Notes: generated by a model not told the origin, from the sequence alone. A DNA stretch of 42,697 nt from Clostridia bacterium (GCA_017436815.1 JAFSCI010000018.1:1-42697), one strand, 5' to 3'; positions 33,492-42,573 are shown, counted from the stretch's first letter. Made by a program: numbers and translations.

Positions 33492-33521
33492 ATTGTATGA
33501 ATCAAAATTTTAAAATATTCC
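33492..33521 (-). promoter_or_regulatory. Sigma-E-type promoter of spoIIID
   Basis: Minus strand GGAATATT (33521-33514), 14-nt spacer, CATACAAT (33499-33492), 27 nt before the ATG. The -10 equals the sigma-E CATACAnT consensus and the -35 ATATT fits. No sigma-A hexamers are at correct spacing. Confidence 0.7.
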
Positions 33522-33526
33522 GTTTC

Positions 33527-34354
33527 TTACTTTTTGCCAATCATTTTTCTGTATTCTCCGGGTGGCATTCCTGAATGCTTTTTAAAAAACGAATTAAAAT
33601 AATATTCGTTGTTAAAATTCATTATTTCGCTGATTTGTTTTAAGGAAAACGAATAATCGGCAAGTAATTTTTCAATTTTTGAGATGCGGATTTTTATAAT
33701 ATATTCTCCCGGAGAAACACCCTCAAACCTCCGGAAAATACGTGTCAGCTGTTTGGTGCTTAAATAACAGTATTCCGATACCTCCTCAACACTCGGCGCC
33801 ATCTCAATATTATCGTTAATATATTGTTTGGCCAATGTGACCATTGCATTTTCATCCGGCTTTTGTGTATTTTCTTTTTCTTCCATTCCCGCTAATCTAA
33901 AAGCCCAAACAAGAATTTCCAATATGTTATTTTCTATCAATTGAGTGGAAATTTCCTTTTTAAGTAATGCCTCGTTAGAGATATACGCAAGATTATCGGC
34001 AATTCGCTCGGTTATTGTGCCAAAAAAGCAGGTTTGTGTTTTATCATTTTGCTTATTAAATGTGATAGAATATTTTTGAGTATAAGGAGCTGAAGCAACA
34101 ACCGTATGGGGAACGCAAGGATATATAATAATAAAATTACCATTTTTAAGCAGATAACTTTTTCCGTTTACCTCGTATTCCTGAAATCCCTCGGTAATAA
34201 TGTGAATTTCAAACCCTGTATGATGATGCGGCTTTACTGTAACTCGTTTGTTGTCTTGCTCAAACGATAGCTTTTTAAAATAACAGTTTTGTACGCCAAA
34301 ACGGCCCAAACTGCTTTGAGGGTTTTGATTCGGTTGTTTATAAAATATCTTCAT
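33527..34354 (-). CDS. AraC family transcriptional regulator with N-terminal cupin
   Basis: 275 aa from the ATG at 34354 (GGTGG just upstream). N-terminal cupin sensor: HHHTGFEIHIITEGFQEYEV at about 42-61, and PCVPHTVV. C-terminal double HTH: VEEVSEYCYLSTKQLTRIFR and SLKQISEIMNFNNEYYFNSF, ending in the usual PPGEYRK. Likely senses a sugar or sugar acid and activates the divergent aldolase/beta-propeller pair (34552-36844). Confidence 0.9.
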   Translation of the reverse strand: MKIFYKQPNQNPQSSLGRFGVQNCYFKKLSFEQDNKRVTVKPHHHTGFEIHIITEGFQEYEVNGKSYLLKNGNFIIIYPCVPHTVVASAPYTQKYSITFNKQNDKTQTCFFGTITERIADNLAYISNEALLKKEISTQLIENNILEILVWAFRLAGMEEKENTQKPDENAMVTLAKQYINDNIEMAPSVEEVSEYCYLSTKQLTRIFRRFEGVSPGEYIIKIRISKIEKLLADYSFSLKQISEIMNFNNEYYFNSFFKKHSGMPPGEYRKMIGKK

Positions 34355-34388
34355 TTTTCCACCGCCTTGCATTTATATTACAATGATT

Positions 34389-34417
34389 ATTATAACAGCA
34401 ACTCTTTTAATCGGCAA
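34389..34417 (-). promoter_or_regulatory. Promoter of the araC-type gene
   Basis: Minus strand TTGCCG (34417-34412), 17-nt spacer, TATAAT (34394-34389). Confidence 0.6.
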
Positions 34418-34459
34418 CAAAAATGTCCCAAAATTATAAATTAAAGTCTGCGTTTTATA

Positions 34460-34488
34460 TTGTCTTTACTTATAGATACAAATATAAT
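34460..34488 (+). promoter_or_regulatory. Promoter of the aldolase/beta-propeller operon
   Basis: TTGTCT (34460-34465), 17-nt spacer, TATAAT (34483-34488), 63 nt before the ATG at 34552. The -35 is off consensus, as for an activator-dependent promoter. Confidence 0.6.
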
Positions 34489-34551
34489 TGTAGTTGAACT
34501 CAAACGTTTAGGTAAACCATAACCGCTATAAAATTGATATGAGGCTATAAA

Positions 34552-35463
34552 ATGGAAATTTTAACAACTATGATAACGCCATACAAAACTGATGGCAGTA
34601 TTGATTTTTATACAGCTCTAAAATACGTAGATTGGTATTATGAAAACGGGCTTGACGGTATTTTTGCGGTATGTCAATCAAGCGAGATTTTTTATCTTTC
34701 TCTTGAAGAAAGAGTCGAACTTAACCGTAGGGTTTATAAAAGGGCAAAAGAGCTTGATAAAAACTTTTTGGTCGTTTCTTCAGGTCATATTTCAGACGCC
34801 TTGGAAGAACAAGCTAAGGAGCTAAATGCCATATATGAATCGGGCACCGATGCTCTTATTTTAATCACCAACCGCCTTGATATAAATAATGAGGGTGACG
34901 ATGTATTTATTGAAAATGCAGAAAAATTGATTAAAAAACTCCCCACCGATGCAAAGCTCGGACTTTATGAATGTCCGTATCCTTATAAAAGACTGGTTAC
35001 ACCTAAAATTCTTGATTGGTGTCTTTCCACAGGGCGTTTTTACTATATGAAGGACACCTGCTGCGATTCACAAATGATCGCTAAGAGAGCAAATCAACTT
35101 AAAGGCAGTCATTTTAAACTCCTTAACGCCAACTGTCAGACCTTACTCGAAACTATGCGAAACGGCGCCGACGGTTATTGCGGTATTATGTGCAATTTCC
35201 ACCCCAAACTGTATTCGTGGTTGGGTAAAAATTATAATAGTGAAAAGGCAGATTTGGTACAATCGGTTATAGGAACCTTCGGCTTTACCGAGGTAGGTCT
35301 TCCCTATCCGCTAACGGCTAAATACCATATGAATCTTTGTGGAATAAAAACCAAAAATATTGCACGAAACCGCAAGTGCGAAGAGCTTACAGAATATGCA
35401 AAAAGCTGTATGCAACAAATGAAGCTTGCAACCGACAATATAGAAAAATATTTGGAGGTTTAA
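34552..35463 (+). CDS. DapA/NanA superfamily aldolase (N-acetylneuraminate lyase-like)
   Basis: 303 aa TIM barrel of class I pyruvate-dependent aldolases. Schiff-base Lys in FYYMKDTCCD (K167); Tyr in GLYECPYPYKR (Y139); the AVCQSSEIFYLSLEER segment (about 39-54) replaces the usual GTTGE loop. Members include dihydrodipicolinate synthase and sialic acid or keto-deoxy sugar-acid aldolases. The context (an AraC regulator, a sialidase-like propeller protein downstream) argues for catabolism over lysine synthesis. The variant loop leaves the substrate open. Its stop lies just before the start of the next gene. Confidence 0.85.
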   Translation: MEILTTMITPYKTDGSIDFYTALKYVDWYYENGLDGIFAVCQSSEIFYLSLEERVELNRRVYKRAKELDKNFLVVSSGHISDALEEQAKELNAIYESGTDALILITNRLDINNEGDDVFIENAEKLIKKLPTDAKLGLYECPYPYKRLVTPKILDWCLSTGRFYYMKDTCCDSQMIAKRANQLKGSHFKLLNANCQTLLETMRNGADGYCGIMCNFHPKLYSWLGKNYNSEKADLVQSVIGTFGFTEVGLPYPLTAKYHMNLCGIKTKNIARNRKCEELTEYAKSCMQQMKLATDNIEKYLEV

Positions 35464-35467
35464 TGTG

Positions 35468-36844
35468 ATGAAAGGCTATAGTTTATGGAGTTATGCGCCG
35501 TACAAACCGCTGCTTCGTGATGTAGGTGATATTTATATCTGCCGCATTGCACCGAGCGAGAACGAGATACATTTTGAATGGCTCGATATCGGCAATACCG
35601 AGTATTCTGTTTACTACCGAAAGCTAAATGACGATGATTTTATTCTATGCGGTAAAACAAACGGTACTGAGTTTGATATAAAAAATCTCAAAACTGACAC
35701 CGACTATGAATTTTACATTCAATCAGGCGAAAAGAAAAGTCTTGTTCGCCTTGCGCGTACCGGCAAAACGGTCGGTACGGTAGTAAATTACCTGCACCCA
35801 GATGATGAAGCATATTCGTTTTCGGGCAGATATCTATGCTCGCCCTCGCTCGTTCGCCATCCCGACGGATTTCTTTTAGCCTCAATGGACCTTTTTGCAA
35901 GTGAGCATCCTCAAAACCTTACCCTAATTTTCCGTTCTGATGATAACGGCGAAACCTGGCATTATGTCAGCGAGCTTATGCCTTGTTTTTGGGGCAAGAT
36001 GTTTATTCATAAAGGGGAACTTTATATGCTCTCTTGCTCTACCGAATATGGCGATTTACTAATCGGTAAATCTACCGACGGCGGAAAAACCTTTTCTGCA
36101 CCGGTTTGTTTGCTCAGAGGCTCTAACGGAAAAAAGGGCAATGATGGTGTTCATAAAAATCCCCAAAACATATTTATCCACAACTCAAGAATATATAATA
36201 CGTTCGAATGGGGTTCTTGGGCAAACAAACAATATTGCCACGCAGCATCGGTAATGTCCTGCAGTGTAGATGACGATTTGCTTATCCCTGAAAACTGGAG
36301 CTTCACGTCACCGCGCAAATTTGACCCAAGCTTTTCACCCGAGGTAGCACATCTTAAAGTTTGTACCATGACCATTGAGGGAACCCTCGTAACAGACCCC
36401 AAAAACAGACTTTTAAACGTTATGCGCTTTGGCGGTAACAGATGTGTTCTGGCATATGAAGTGAATACTCAAAATCACGAAGCAGAGCTTGAATATTCTC
36501 GCCTTATTCCCTTCCCGGCAAATTTATCCAAATTTACAATGAAATATGATGCGGTTTCTAAAAAATATTATTCCATAGCTTCCCGTTTGCACGAAACCAT
36601 AAACACTAATCGAAATTTACTCTCTCTAATGGCGTCTGATGATTTTGAAAATTGGTATGTAGTTACTGATTTGCTAGACTTTTCGGGTGAGGACCCCGAA
36701 AAAATTGGTTTTCAATATGTGGATTTTGAGTTTGAAGACGACGACATTATTTATCTTTGCAGAACCGCAATGAATAACGCCCACAACTTCCACGATTCAA
36801 ATTATTCAACGTTCCATCGCATTAAAAATTTCCGCAATTTATAA
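35468..36844 (+). CDS. Cytosolic sialidase-like beta-propeller protein with N-terminal FN3-like domain
   Basis: 458 aa from the ATG at 35468 (GGAGG 9 nt upstream; the GTG directly before it is possible). There is no signal peptide or membrane segment. Residues about 20-95 look like a fibronectin III fold (FDIKNLKTDTDYEFYI). From about 105 a six-bladed propeller with BNR/Asp boxes: SDDNGETW and STDGGKTF. A putative arginine (LCSPSLVRHPDG) could match the sialidase Arg-triad start, but the full triad and the Tyr/Glu pair cannot be confirmed. The pairing with a NanA-type aldolase suggests processing of an imported sialoside or related glycan. Confidence 0.7.
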   Translation: MKGYSLWSYAPYKPLLRDVGDIYICRIAPSENEIHFEWLDIGNTEYSVYYRKLNDDDFILCGKTNGTEFDIKNLKTDTDYEFYIQSGEKKSLVRLARTGKTVGTVVNYLHPDDEAYSFSGRYLCSPSLVRHPDGFLLASMDLFASEHPQNLTLIFRSDDNGETWHYVSELMPCFWGKMFIHKGELYMLSCSTEYGDLLIGKSTDGGKTFSAPVCLLRGSNGKKGNDGVHKNPQNIFIHNSRIYNTFEWGSWANKQYCHAASVMSCSVDDDLLIPENWSFTSPRKFDPSFSPEVAHLKVCTMTIEGTLVTDPKNRLLNVMRFGGNRCVLAYEVNTQNHEAELEYSRLIPFPANLSKFTMKYDAVSKKYYSIASRLHETINTNRNLLSLMASDDFENWYVVTDLLDFSGEDPEKIGFQYVDFEFEDDDIIYLCRTAMNNAHNFHDSNYSTFHRIKNFRNL

Positions 36845-36858
36845 CCAAAATAATATTA

Positions 36859-37164
36859 AAAAAACTCCGCTCTACGGAGCGCTCACTTAGGGATAATTCG
36901 CCCAAAACAGCGCCTTTTTGCGGTATAATGCGTCAAAAGACCACGGTATGCGCCAGCATTACCGCACTCTTTTTCCTTTTATACCATCAAAAAATCACTT
37001 GTTTTGGGTGCCGTGCAGTTTTGTAGGATGAAATTTGAGTTTGGTGCGAGGTTGAAAAATGCAGGAATACTGCCGTATTTCAAGGCTTTTCAACAAGCAT
37101 CATAATTAAATTTCACCGAAAAACCGATTTCTCCCTAAGTGAGCGCTCCGTAACGGAGTTTTTT
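36859..37164. repeat. 305-bp structured non-coding element, copy B
   Basis: The closing stem is CGGAGCGCTCACTTAGGGA (36875-36893), with perfect complement at 37132-37150, plus outer AAAAAACTCCG (36859-36869) with CGGAGTTTTTT (37154-37164). Inside: stem CGGTA/TACCG capped by TGCGCCAGCAT (about 36945-36967); outer GTTGAAAA/TTTTCAAC around a nested ATGCAG/CTGCCGTAT stem (about 37050-37095). It is homologous to 2739-3044, same orientation and length. It fills the gap between a plus-strand and a minus-strand gene, and its ends can double as terminators for both. Confidence 0.8.
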
Positions 37165-37181
37165 ACTTGTTTGATATGTTT

Positions 37182-37922
37182 TTATAATACCTTACCTAAG
37201 AAATCTTTAAGGCGTGCGCTTTGCGGATTTTCGAATAATTCATTCGGAGCGCCTTGCTCCATTATTATGCCTTCATCAATAAATAATACTCTGTCGGCAA
37301 CTTCCTTTGCAAAGCCCATTTCGTGAGTAACCACTACCATGGTCATACCCGATTTTGCCAGGTCCTTCATAACGGCAAGAACCTCGCCTACCATTTCGGG
37401 ATCAAGCGCACTTGTAGGCTCGTCGAATAACATAACCTGCGGTTGCATACAAAGCGCTCTTACAATAGCAACTCTCTGCTTTTGTCCGCCCGATAATTGC
37501 GACGGATATGCATCGGCTCTATCCCTTAGCCCTACCTTATCAAGCAGCTCTAAGGCGCGCGCCTCGGCATCCTGCTTGCTTAGTCCTAAAAGCTTAATGG
37601 GCGCTACCGTCATATTTTTAAGCACAGTCATATGCGGGAACAAATTAAACTGCTGGAAAACCATTCCCATTTTTTGTCTGTGTAAATTTATATTGCTTTT
37701 AGGGTCGGTAATGTCCGCGCCCTCGAAAATTATAGTTCCGCCCGTTGGCTCTTCTAAACGGTTAAGACAACGCAAAAATGTAGATTTACCCGAACCCGAG
37801 GGTCCTATAACAACTACAACCTCGCCTTTTCTTATTTCAATATCTATACCCTTTAGAACGTCTATTTTTCCAAAAGACTTCTGCAGATTTTCGGTTTTAA
37901 TTAAAGTATTATTAGTGGTCAC
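37182..37922 (-). CDS. glnQ: Polar amino acid ABC transporter, ATP-binding protein
   Basis: 246 aa with a GTG start (GGAGG 10 nt upstream) overlapping the permease stop by 11 nt. Walker [11 protein letters not shown]-loop FQQFNLFPH, signature LSGGQKQR, Walker [15 protein letters not shown]-switch VTHEMGF. It powers import with the permease and binding protein upstream. The family is glutamine/histidine/arginine-type (GlnQ/HisP); the ligand is not deducible. Confidence 0.93.
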   Translation of the reverse strand: MTTNNTLIKTENLQKSFGKIDVLKGIDIEIRKGEVVVVIGPSGSGKSTFLRCLNRLEEPTGGTIIFEGADITDPKSNINLHRQKMGMVFQQFNLFPHMTVLKNMTVAPIKLLGLSKQDAEARALELLDKVGLRDRADAYPSQLSGGQKQRVAIVRALCMQPQVMLFDEPTSALDPEMVGEVLAVMKDLAKSGMTMVVVTHEMGFAKEVADRVLFIDEGIIMEQGAPNELFENPQSARLKDFLGKVL

Positions 37923-38679
37923 TTCTGCGAAGCCTCCTCTCTAATTTGCCAACAAGCCACGTAAACAACATAACTATTACCAAATAAATAACGGCAACTG
38001 CTATCAGTGGCATAAATGCCGAGAAAGTTCTGCCTCTTATAAGGTCGCCCGCCTTGGTTAAGTCGGCAATACCAACGTAACCCGCAACCGACGTTTCTTT
38101 AAGCAAAACAATAAATTCATTACAAAGGGTCGGTAAAACAACCTTGAACATCTGTGGAATAACTATATAAATCATAGTCTGAATATAGTTAAAGCCCAGA
38201 CTTCTGCCCGCTTCAAACTGTCCGTTATCTATAGACATTATACCGCCACGGAAAATCTCGGCAACGTATGCGCCCGAGTTTATACCGAAAGCAACTATGG
38301 CTATTAAAGTGGAATTTCTTGAAGATGCAAAAATTATAAAGTACATTATAAGCAACTGAACTACAACAGGAGTTCCGCGAATTACGGTTAAGTATATATT
38401 CGCTATTGCGTTAAGAATTTTTATAATTATGTATCCAATTCCGCCACGTTTTTTAAAGGTTTCAATGTTCTTGTCGTGTGTTGTACGAATTATAGCCAGC
38501 ACAACACCTATAACAATACCCAAAAGCACAGAGAAAAATGTAATGATAAGGGTCATTTTAAGACCGTCTAACAGCCACTTCCATTTATCTCCGTCTATAA
38601 AGTTAAGTTTAAAATCATCACAAAAGTCCTGAACCCATTCAGGCGCCTGTGTGTAAAATTTTGTAAACCATTCTGCCAT
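37912..38679 (-). CDS. Polar amino acid ABC transporter, permease
   Basis: 255 aa, HisMQ/GlnP type. Amphipathic N-terminus ([21 protein letters not shown]), then about five helices; the EAA loop is [25 protein letters not shown] near residues 153-173. It likely forms the homodimeric channel. Second gene of the operon behind the binding protein, after an intergenic terminator that would lower its expression compared with the binding protein. Confidence 0.92.
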   Translation of the reverse strand: MAEWFTKFYTQAPEWVQDFCDDFKLNFIDGDKWKWLLDGLKMTLIITFFSVLLGIVIGVVLAIIRTTHDKNIETFKKRGGIGYIIIKILNAIANIYLTVIRGTPVVVQLLIMYFIIFASSRNSTLIAIVAFGINSGAYVAEIFRGGIMSIDNGQFEAGRSLGFNYIQTMIYIVIPQMFKVVLPTLCNEFIVLLKETSVAGYVGIADLTKAGDLIRGRTFSAFMPLIAVAVIYLVIVMLFTWLVGKLERRLRRSDH

Positions 38680-38703
38680 TTAATAAGGCTCCTTTATACA
38701 ATC

Positions 38704-38732
38704 AAAAAGGGCGGCATTAAACCGCCCTTTTT
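38704..38732 (-). terminator. Intra-operon terminator after the binding protein gene
   Basis: AAAAAGGGCGG/CCGCCCTTTTT around CATTAAA, between the binding-protein and permease genes. Probably leaky, giving excess binding protein. Confidence 0.8.
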
Positions 38733-38747
38733 CTGACTTAAAATTGA

Positions 38748-39542
38748 TTATGCGGGAATGTACTTATCAACAATCTTCTTGATTTCGCCGTTGTCAGTAA
38801 GCTTCTTAAGCGCAGCATTAACCTGCTCTAAAAGCTCGGTATTATCTTTTGCAATGGCAATAGCATAATCTTCTTCGGTGTAAGAACCGTCAAGAATCTT
38901 AAGGCCTTCGTTTGCAGCAACGAAGCTCTTTGCGGGCTCGTTATCAATAATAACGGCTGTAACCTTACCGGTCTTAAGTGCTTCAACAGCGTCTGCACCG
39001 GTCTTGTAACGCTCTACGTTATCTTCACCGAAGCCCCACTTCTTAGGAACGTCAGAAGAATAGATGTCACCTGTGGTATCCTGCTGAACGCCAATCTTAA
39101 TGCCTTCTTTAACGCCTACGGGATCACCGTCAGCATCAAATTCGGTGTAGAAGTCTTCAAAAGAAGCATAAGCGCTGTCAGCCTTTACGATAACAGACTG
39201 AATACCCTTTGCATAAGAGGTAGAGAAGTTAACACTCTCAAGTCTTTCATCGGTAACGGTTAAACCTGCAACACCGATGTCGTACTTACCTGTCTGAACA
39301 CCTGCGATGATTGCGCCGAAATCGATATCAACGATTTCTAACTCGCGGCCGAGTTCCTTAGCAATGAGGCCGGCGATTTCTACGTCAATACCTGCGAAAG
39401 AACCGTCGTCTGCTTTGAACTCATAAGGAGGGAATGCAGCATTTGTTGCCATAACAAGCTTGTCATCTTCCTTGGCGCCACAGCCGGCAAATGCTAATAC
39501 CATAGCAAGAACCATAACAATAGCTAAAATTTTCTTAAACAT
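38748..39542 (-). CDS. Polar amino acid ABC transporter, substrate-binding lipoprotein
   Basis: 264 aa. Signal peptide with lipobox LAFAGC, lipidated Cys21. The SBP family 3 fold follows: LVMATNAAFPPYEF, DGSFAGIDVEIAGLIAKELG, DIGVAGLTVTDERLESVNFS, and an arginine in that segment typical of alpha-amino-acid binding. It delivers an amino acid to the permease/ATPase pair downstream. Consensus promoter upstream (39600-39628). Confidence 0.94.
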   Translation of the reverse strand: MFKKILAIVMVLAMVLAFAGCGAKEDDKLVMATNAAFPPYEFKADDGSFAGIDVEIAGLIAKELGRELEIVDIDFGAIIAGVQTGKYDIGVAGLTVTDERLESVNFSTSYAKGIQSVIVKADSAYASFEDFYTEFDADGDPVGVKEGIKIGVQQDTTGDIYSSDVPKKWGFGEDNVERYKTGADAVEALKTGKVTAVIIDNEPAKSFVAANEGLKILDGSYTEEDYAIAIAKDNTELLEQVNAALKKLTDNGEIKKIVDKYIPA

Positions 39543-39599
39543 ATTATTTACTCCTTCAGAAAAGTATTATTTAGTTAAATTTTTATTTAACTTTACGCT

Positions 39600-39628
39600 A
39601 TTATACCACTCTGTTCCAATAAAGTCAA
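39600..39628 (-). promoter_or_regulatory. Promoter of the amino acid ABC operon
   Basis: Minus strand TTGACT (39628-39623), 17-nt spacer, TATAAT (39605-39600), about 58 nt before the ATG. Confidence 0.75.
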
Positions 39629-39770
39629 CCAATTTTGTGCATAAATACCCACTGTATATGCATAGGTGTTGCCTCAAATGTAATTTTTATCTAAAATCTA
39701 TTTATTTGCTTGATTTTTGGCACCTTTTGGTATAAACTATTATTAGATTTTTTATTTGGAGGAAATATAA

Positions 39771-40634
39771 ATGTTAGTTTCTGCAAAAGAAATGCTTCAA
39801 AAAGCAAAAGCCGGCAAATATGCAGTCGGTCAATTCAACATCAACAATCTTGAGTGGACAAAGGCAATTCTACTCACCGCACAGGAATTAAACTCCCCTG
39901 TTATCTTAGGTGTATCTGAGGGCGCAGGCAAATATATGTGCGGTTACACAACAGTTGCTAATATGGTTAAGGCAATGATTAACGAGCTTAACATTACAGT
40001 TCCCGTTGCTTTACACCTAGACCACGGCAGCTACGAGGGCGCTCAGAAGTGCATTGCAGCAGGCTTCTCTTCTGTAATGTTCGACGGCTCTCATTATCCT
40101 ATTGAGGAAAACATCGCAAAGACAAAAGAGTTAGTTGCCAAAGCAAATGAACTCAACATCTCTTTAGAGGCTGAGGTTGGCGCTATCGGCGGCGAAGAAG
40201 ACGGCGTTGTAGGTAACGGCGAAGTTGCAGACCCCAAGGAATGCAAAATGATCGCTGACTTAGGCGTTACAATGCTCGCTGCAGGTATTGGTAATATTCA
40301 CGGTAAGTATCCTGCAAACTGGGCAGGCTTAAGCTTCGATACACTCGATGCTATCCAGCAGCTTACAGGCGATATGCCCTTAGTTTTACACGGCGGTACA
40401 GGTATTCCGGCCGAGATGATTAAGAAAGCTATCTCCTTAGGTGTTTCTAAGATTAACGTTAACACCGAGTGTCAACTTGCTTTTGCAGATGCTACAAGAA
40501 AATACATTGAAGCAGGCAAAGATTTAGAGGGCAAGGGCTTTGACCCCAGAAAATTACTTGCTCCCGGTACTGAAGCCATTAAGGCAACCGTTAAAGAGAA
40601 AATGGAACTCTTCGGTTCAGTTGGCAAGGCTTAA
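39771..40634 (+). CDS. fba: Class II fructose-1,6-bisphosphate aldolase
   Basis: 287 aa. Zinc-dependent glycolytic aldolase splitting fructose-1,6-bisphosphate. GQFNINNLEWTKAIL near the start; zinc ligands in ALHLDHGSYE (His, with catalytic Asp), NIHGKYP and VLHGGTGIP; phosphate-binding SKINVNTE near 230. The length fits the short FbaA/GatY-like group. RBS GGAGG lies 7 nt before the ATG. The codon choice is noticeably more biased than in neighbours, as expected of a highly expressed gene. Ends in a strong terminator. Confidence 0.95.
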   Translation: MLVSAKEMLQKAKAGKYAVGQFNINNLEWTKAILLTAQELNSPVILGVSEGAGKYMCGYTTVANMVKAMINELNITVPVALHLDHGSYEGAQKCIAAGFSSVMFDGSHYPIEENIAKTKELVAKANELNISLEAEVGAIGGEEDGVVGNGEVADPKECKMIADLGVTMLAAGIGNIHGKYPANWAGLSFDTLDAIQQLTGDMPLVLHGGTGIPAEMIKKAISLGVSKINVNTECQLAFADATRKYIEAGKDLEGKGFDPRKLLAPGTEAIKATVKEKMELFGSVGKA

Positions 40635-40653
40635 GTTTTATAATTCGCTACAC

Positions 40654-40684
40654 ACCCCTCGTTTAATGCGAGGGGTATTTTTTT
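40654..40684 (+). terminator. Terminator after fba
   Basis: ACCCCTCG/CGAGGGGT stem followed by ATTTTTTT. Confidence 0.9.
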
Positions 40685-40693
40685 AGAAATGTA

Positions 40694-40721
40694 TTGATTT
40701 TTTTGCTAAATAGAGTACAAT
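40694..40721 (+). promoter_or_regulatory. Promoter of the second MATE gene
   Basis: TTGATT (40694-40699), 16-nt spacer, TACAAT (40716-40721), 33 nt before the ATG. Confidence 0.6.
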
Positions 40722-40754
40722 AGTAGGGTATTTTGTTTTAAGAGGAATTTCAAT

Positions 40755-42110
40755 ATGCAAGAAAACATAAAAGAAAATAAAATGGGTACTATGCCCGTGA
40801 ATAAATTACTTATATCTATGTCTTTACCCATAGTTGTATCTATGCTGGTGCAGGCTTTGTACAACGTTGTAGACAGTATGTTTGTTGCCCGTCTTTCCGA
40901 GTCGGCACTAACGGCAGTATCGTTGGCGTTTCCTATGCAAAACCTTATTATTGCAACAAGCACGGGTATAGGTGTTGGTATAAACGCGCTGCTTTCTAAA
41001 AAGCTCGGTATGAAAGATTATAAGGGCGCCGACAACACCGCTCACCAAGGCGTTATTATAATTTTGGTGTGTTATTTTATATTTTTGGTGTTAGGCTTAA
41101 CGTTTACAAAAACCTTCTTTAAACTTCAGACCACTGACCCCGAAATAATAGAATACGGTACGCAGTATCTGTCCATTTGCCTTATATTCTCTTTTGGCGT
41201 ATTTACTCAAATCACCTTTGAAAGACTGCTTCAGGCAACCGGCAAAACAATTTATACTATGTTTATTCAGGGTACGGGCGCGATTATAAATATTATATTA
41301 GACTGGGTGCTTATTTTCGGTAAATTCGGTTTTCCAAAAATGGGCGTTGCCGGAGCCGCTGTTGCCACGGTAGTCGGTCAGATTGTAGCCGGAATTTTAG
41401 GTATAGTATTTAATCACTATAAAAACCAGTACGTAAAAATTAGATTAAGCAAGTTTGTTCCCGACTTTAAAATTATATCAAGAATTTTAGCCGTAGGTAT
41501 TCCCTCAATCATAATGGCGTCTATCGGCTCGATTATGACCTTTAGTCTTAACAAAATTCTTATGGCGTTTACCTCAACCGCTACTGCAGTTTTCGGCGTT
41601 TACTTTAAACTGCAAAGCTTTGTATTTATGCCTATTTTTGGTCTTAACAACGGAATGGTGCCGATAATCGCATATAACTATGGCGCCAAAAACAAAGACA
41701 GACTTATAAAAACCGTAAAGCTAAGTTTAATGTATTCGGTAAGCCTGATGCTTATAGGCTTTACTGTTTTCCAAACAGCGCCAAACGTTTTGTTGAGCTT
41801 ATTTGATGCATCGGAAAATATGGTGCAAATAGGTGTCCCTGCCCTTAGAACAATAAGCTTTAGCTTTATATTTGCGGGCGGATGCATAGTGTTAATATCG
41901 GTTCTGCAAGCGCTGGGTAACGGAATTTACAGTATGTTTATTTCTATTGCCCGACAGTTGGTAGTGCTAATTCCGTTAGCTTTCCTTTTCTCGCTGACAG
42001 GAGTTTTAAACTACGTGTGGCTTGCCTTCCCCATTGCAGAATTTGTTTCGATAGTGCTTTGCATAATTTTATTCTTGAGAATGTATAATAAACACATAAA
42101 AAATTTATAA
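40755..42110 (+). CDS. MATE family exporter
   Basis: 451 aa, twelve-helix MATE. MSLPIVVSMLVQALYNVVDSMFV in helix 1 (positions about 21-43), the QATGKTIYTMF and GAKNKDRL loops and IPSIIMASIGSIMTFSLNK at the start of the second half are typical of NorM/DinF-type proteins of Clostridia. RBS AGAGGA precedes the ATG. Single-gene unit with its own promoter. Confidence 0.92.
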   Translation: MQENIKENKMGTMPVNKLLISMSLPIVVSMLVQALYNVVDSMFVARLSESALTAVSLAFPMQNLIIATSTGIGVGINALLSKKLGMKDYKGADNTAHQGVIIILVCYFIFLVLGLTFTKTFFKLQTTDPEIIEYGTQYLSICLIFSFGVFTQITFERLLQATGKTIYTMFIQGTGAIINIILDWVLIFGKFGFPKMGVAGAAVATVVGQIVAGILGIVFNHYKNQYVKIRLSKFVPDFKIISRILAVGIPSIIMASIGSIMTFSLNKILMAFTSTATAVFGVYFKLQSFVFMPIFGLNNGMVPIIAYNYGAKNKDRLIKTVKLSLMYSVSLMLIGFTVFQTAPNVLLSLFDASENMVQIGVPALRTISFSFIFAGGCIVLISVLQALGNGIYSMFISIARQLVVLIPLAFLFSLTGVLNYVWLAFPIAEFVSIVLCIILFLRMYNKHIKNL

Positions 42111-42115
42111 AGTGT

Positions 42116-42144
42116 TTGACAATTTGCAAATTTTATAGTAATAT
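42116..42144 (+). promoter_or_regulatory. Consensus promoter upstream of the tRNA-Leu region
   Basis: TTGACA (42116-42121), 17-nt spacer, TAATAT (42139-42144). No ORF follows; the next recognisable gene features are the tRNA-Leu fragment at 42347 and the intact tRNA-Leu at 42574. Between 42145 and 42346 I see a small AAGCCGT/ACGGTTT stem (about 42149-42179) and a TTCACTATTCACTATTACTTATTA-like run of short direct repeats near 42313-42342, nothing else. Confidence 0.65.
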
Positions 42145-42346
42145 GTATAAGCCGTTCATAATAGTGTATTGTACGGTTTATAAAATCGCTCAAATGCGTT
42201 TTTATATTTGTGGATTAAGTTAAAAGTAAGATTAATCTGAAGTAAACTCCACCTCGGATGACCTCGCCGTGTAAAATTTAGAGGTCAAATCAAGTAATAA
42301 GCAAAAACACTTCTTCACTATTCACTATTACTTATTACTTATATTT

Positions 42347-42404
42347 GCGGATATGGCGGAATCGGCAGACGCGCTAGATTCAGGTACTAACGCGTGGAAG
42401 GCTC
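42347..42404 (+). pseudogene. tRNA-Leu 5' fragment
   Basis: GCGGATATGGCGGAATCGGC and the following D-arm and CTAGATTCAGGTACTAA anticodon arm (anticodon CAG) closely match the intact tRNA-Leu at 42574. After about 42404 there is no T-arm GTTCAA and no TATCCGC acceptor 3' strand before the next tRNA. A broken tRNA, cut near the variable arm. Confidence 0.75.
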
Positions 42405-42573
42405 TTTCAGACCTCTGCTGTTTTCTCTAAAGAACCGCATACAATCAAGGGGTTTCACGATTTTTGACCTTGATTCATGTTTGTTCAAAAATCTCAAAAA
42501 AACACTTATTTCTAACGGATTTCTAACAAACCGTTTCGGTTCTAAGAATTTCGAAGGAATTTAAGTCATATAT

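Noticed and set aside
34552..35463. Lysine-pathway dapA
   Set aside because: The GTTGE loop is replaced and the neighbours (AraC regulator, sialidase-like protein) are catabolic; kept as an unspecified DapA/NanA aldolase.
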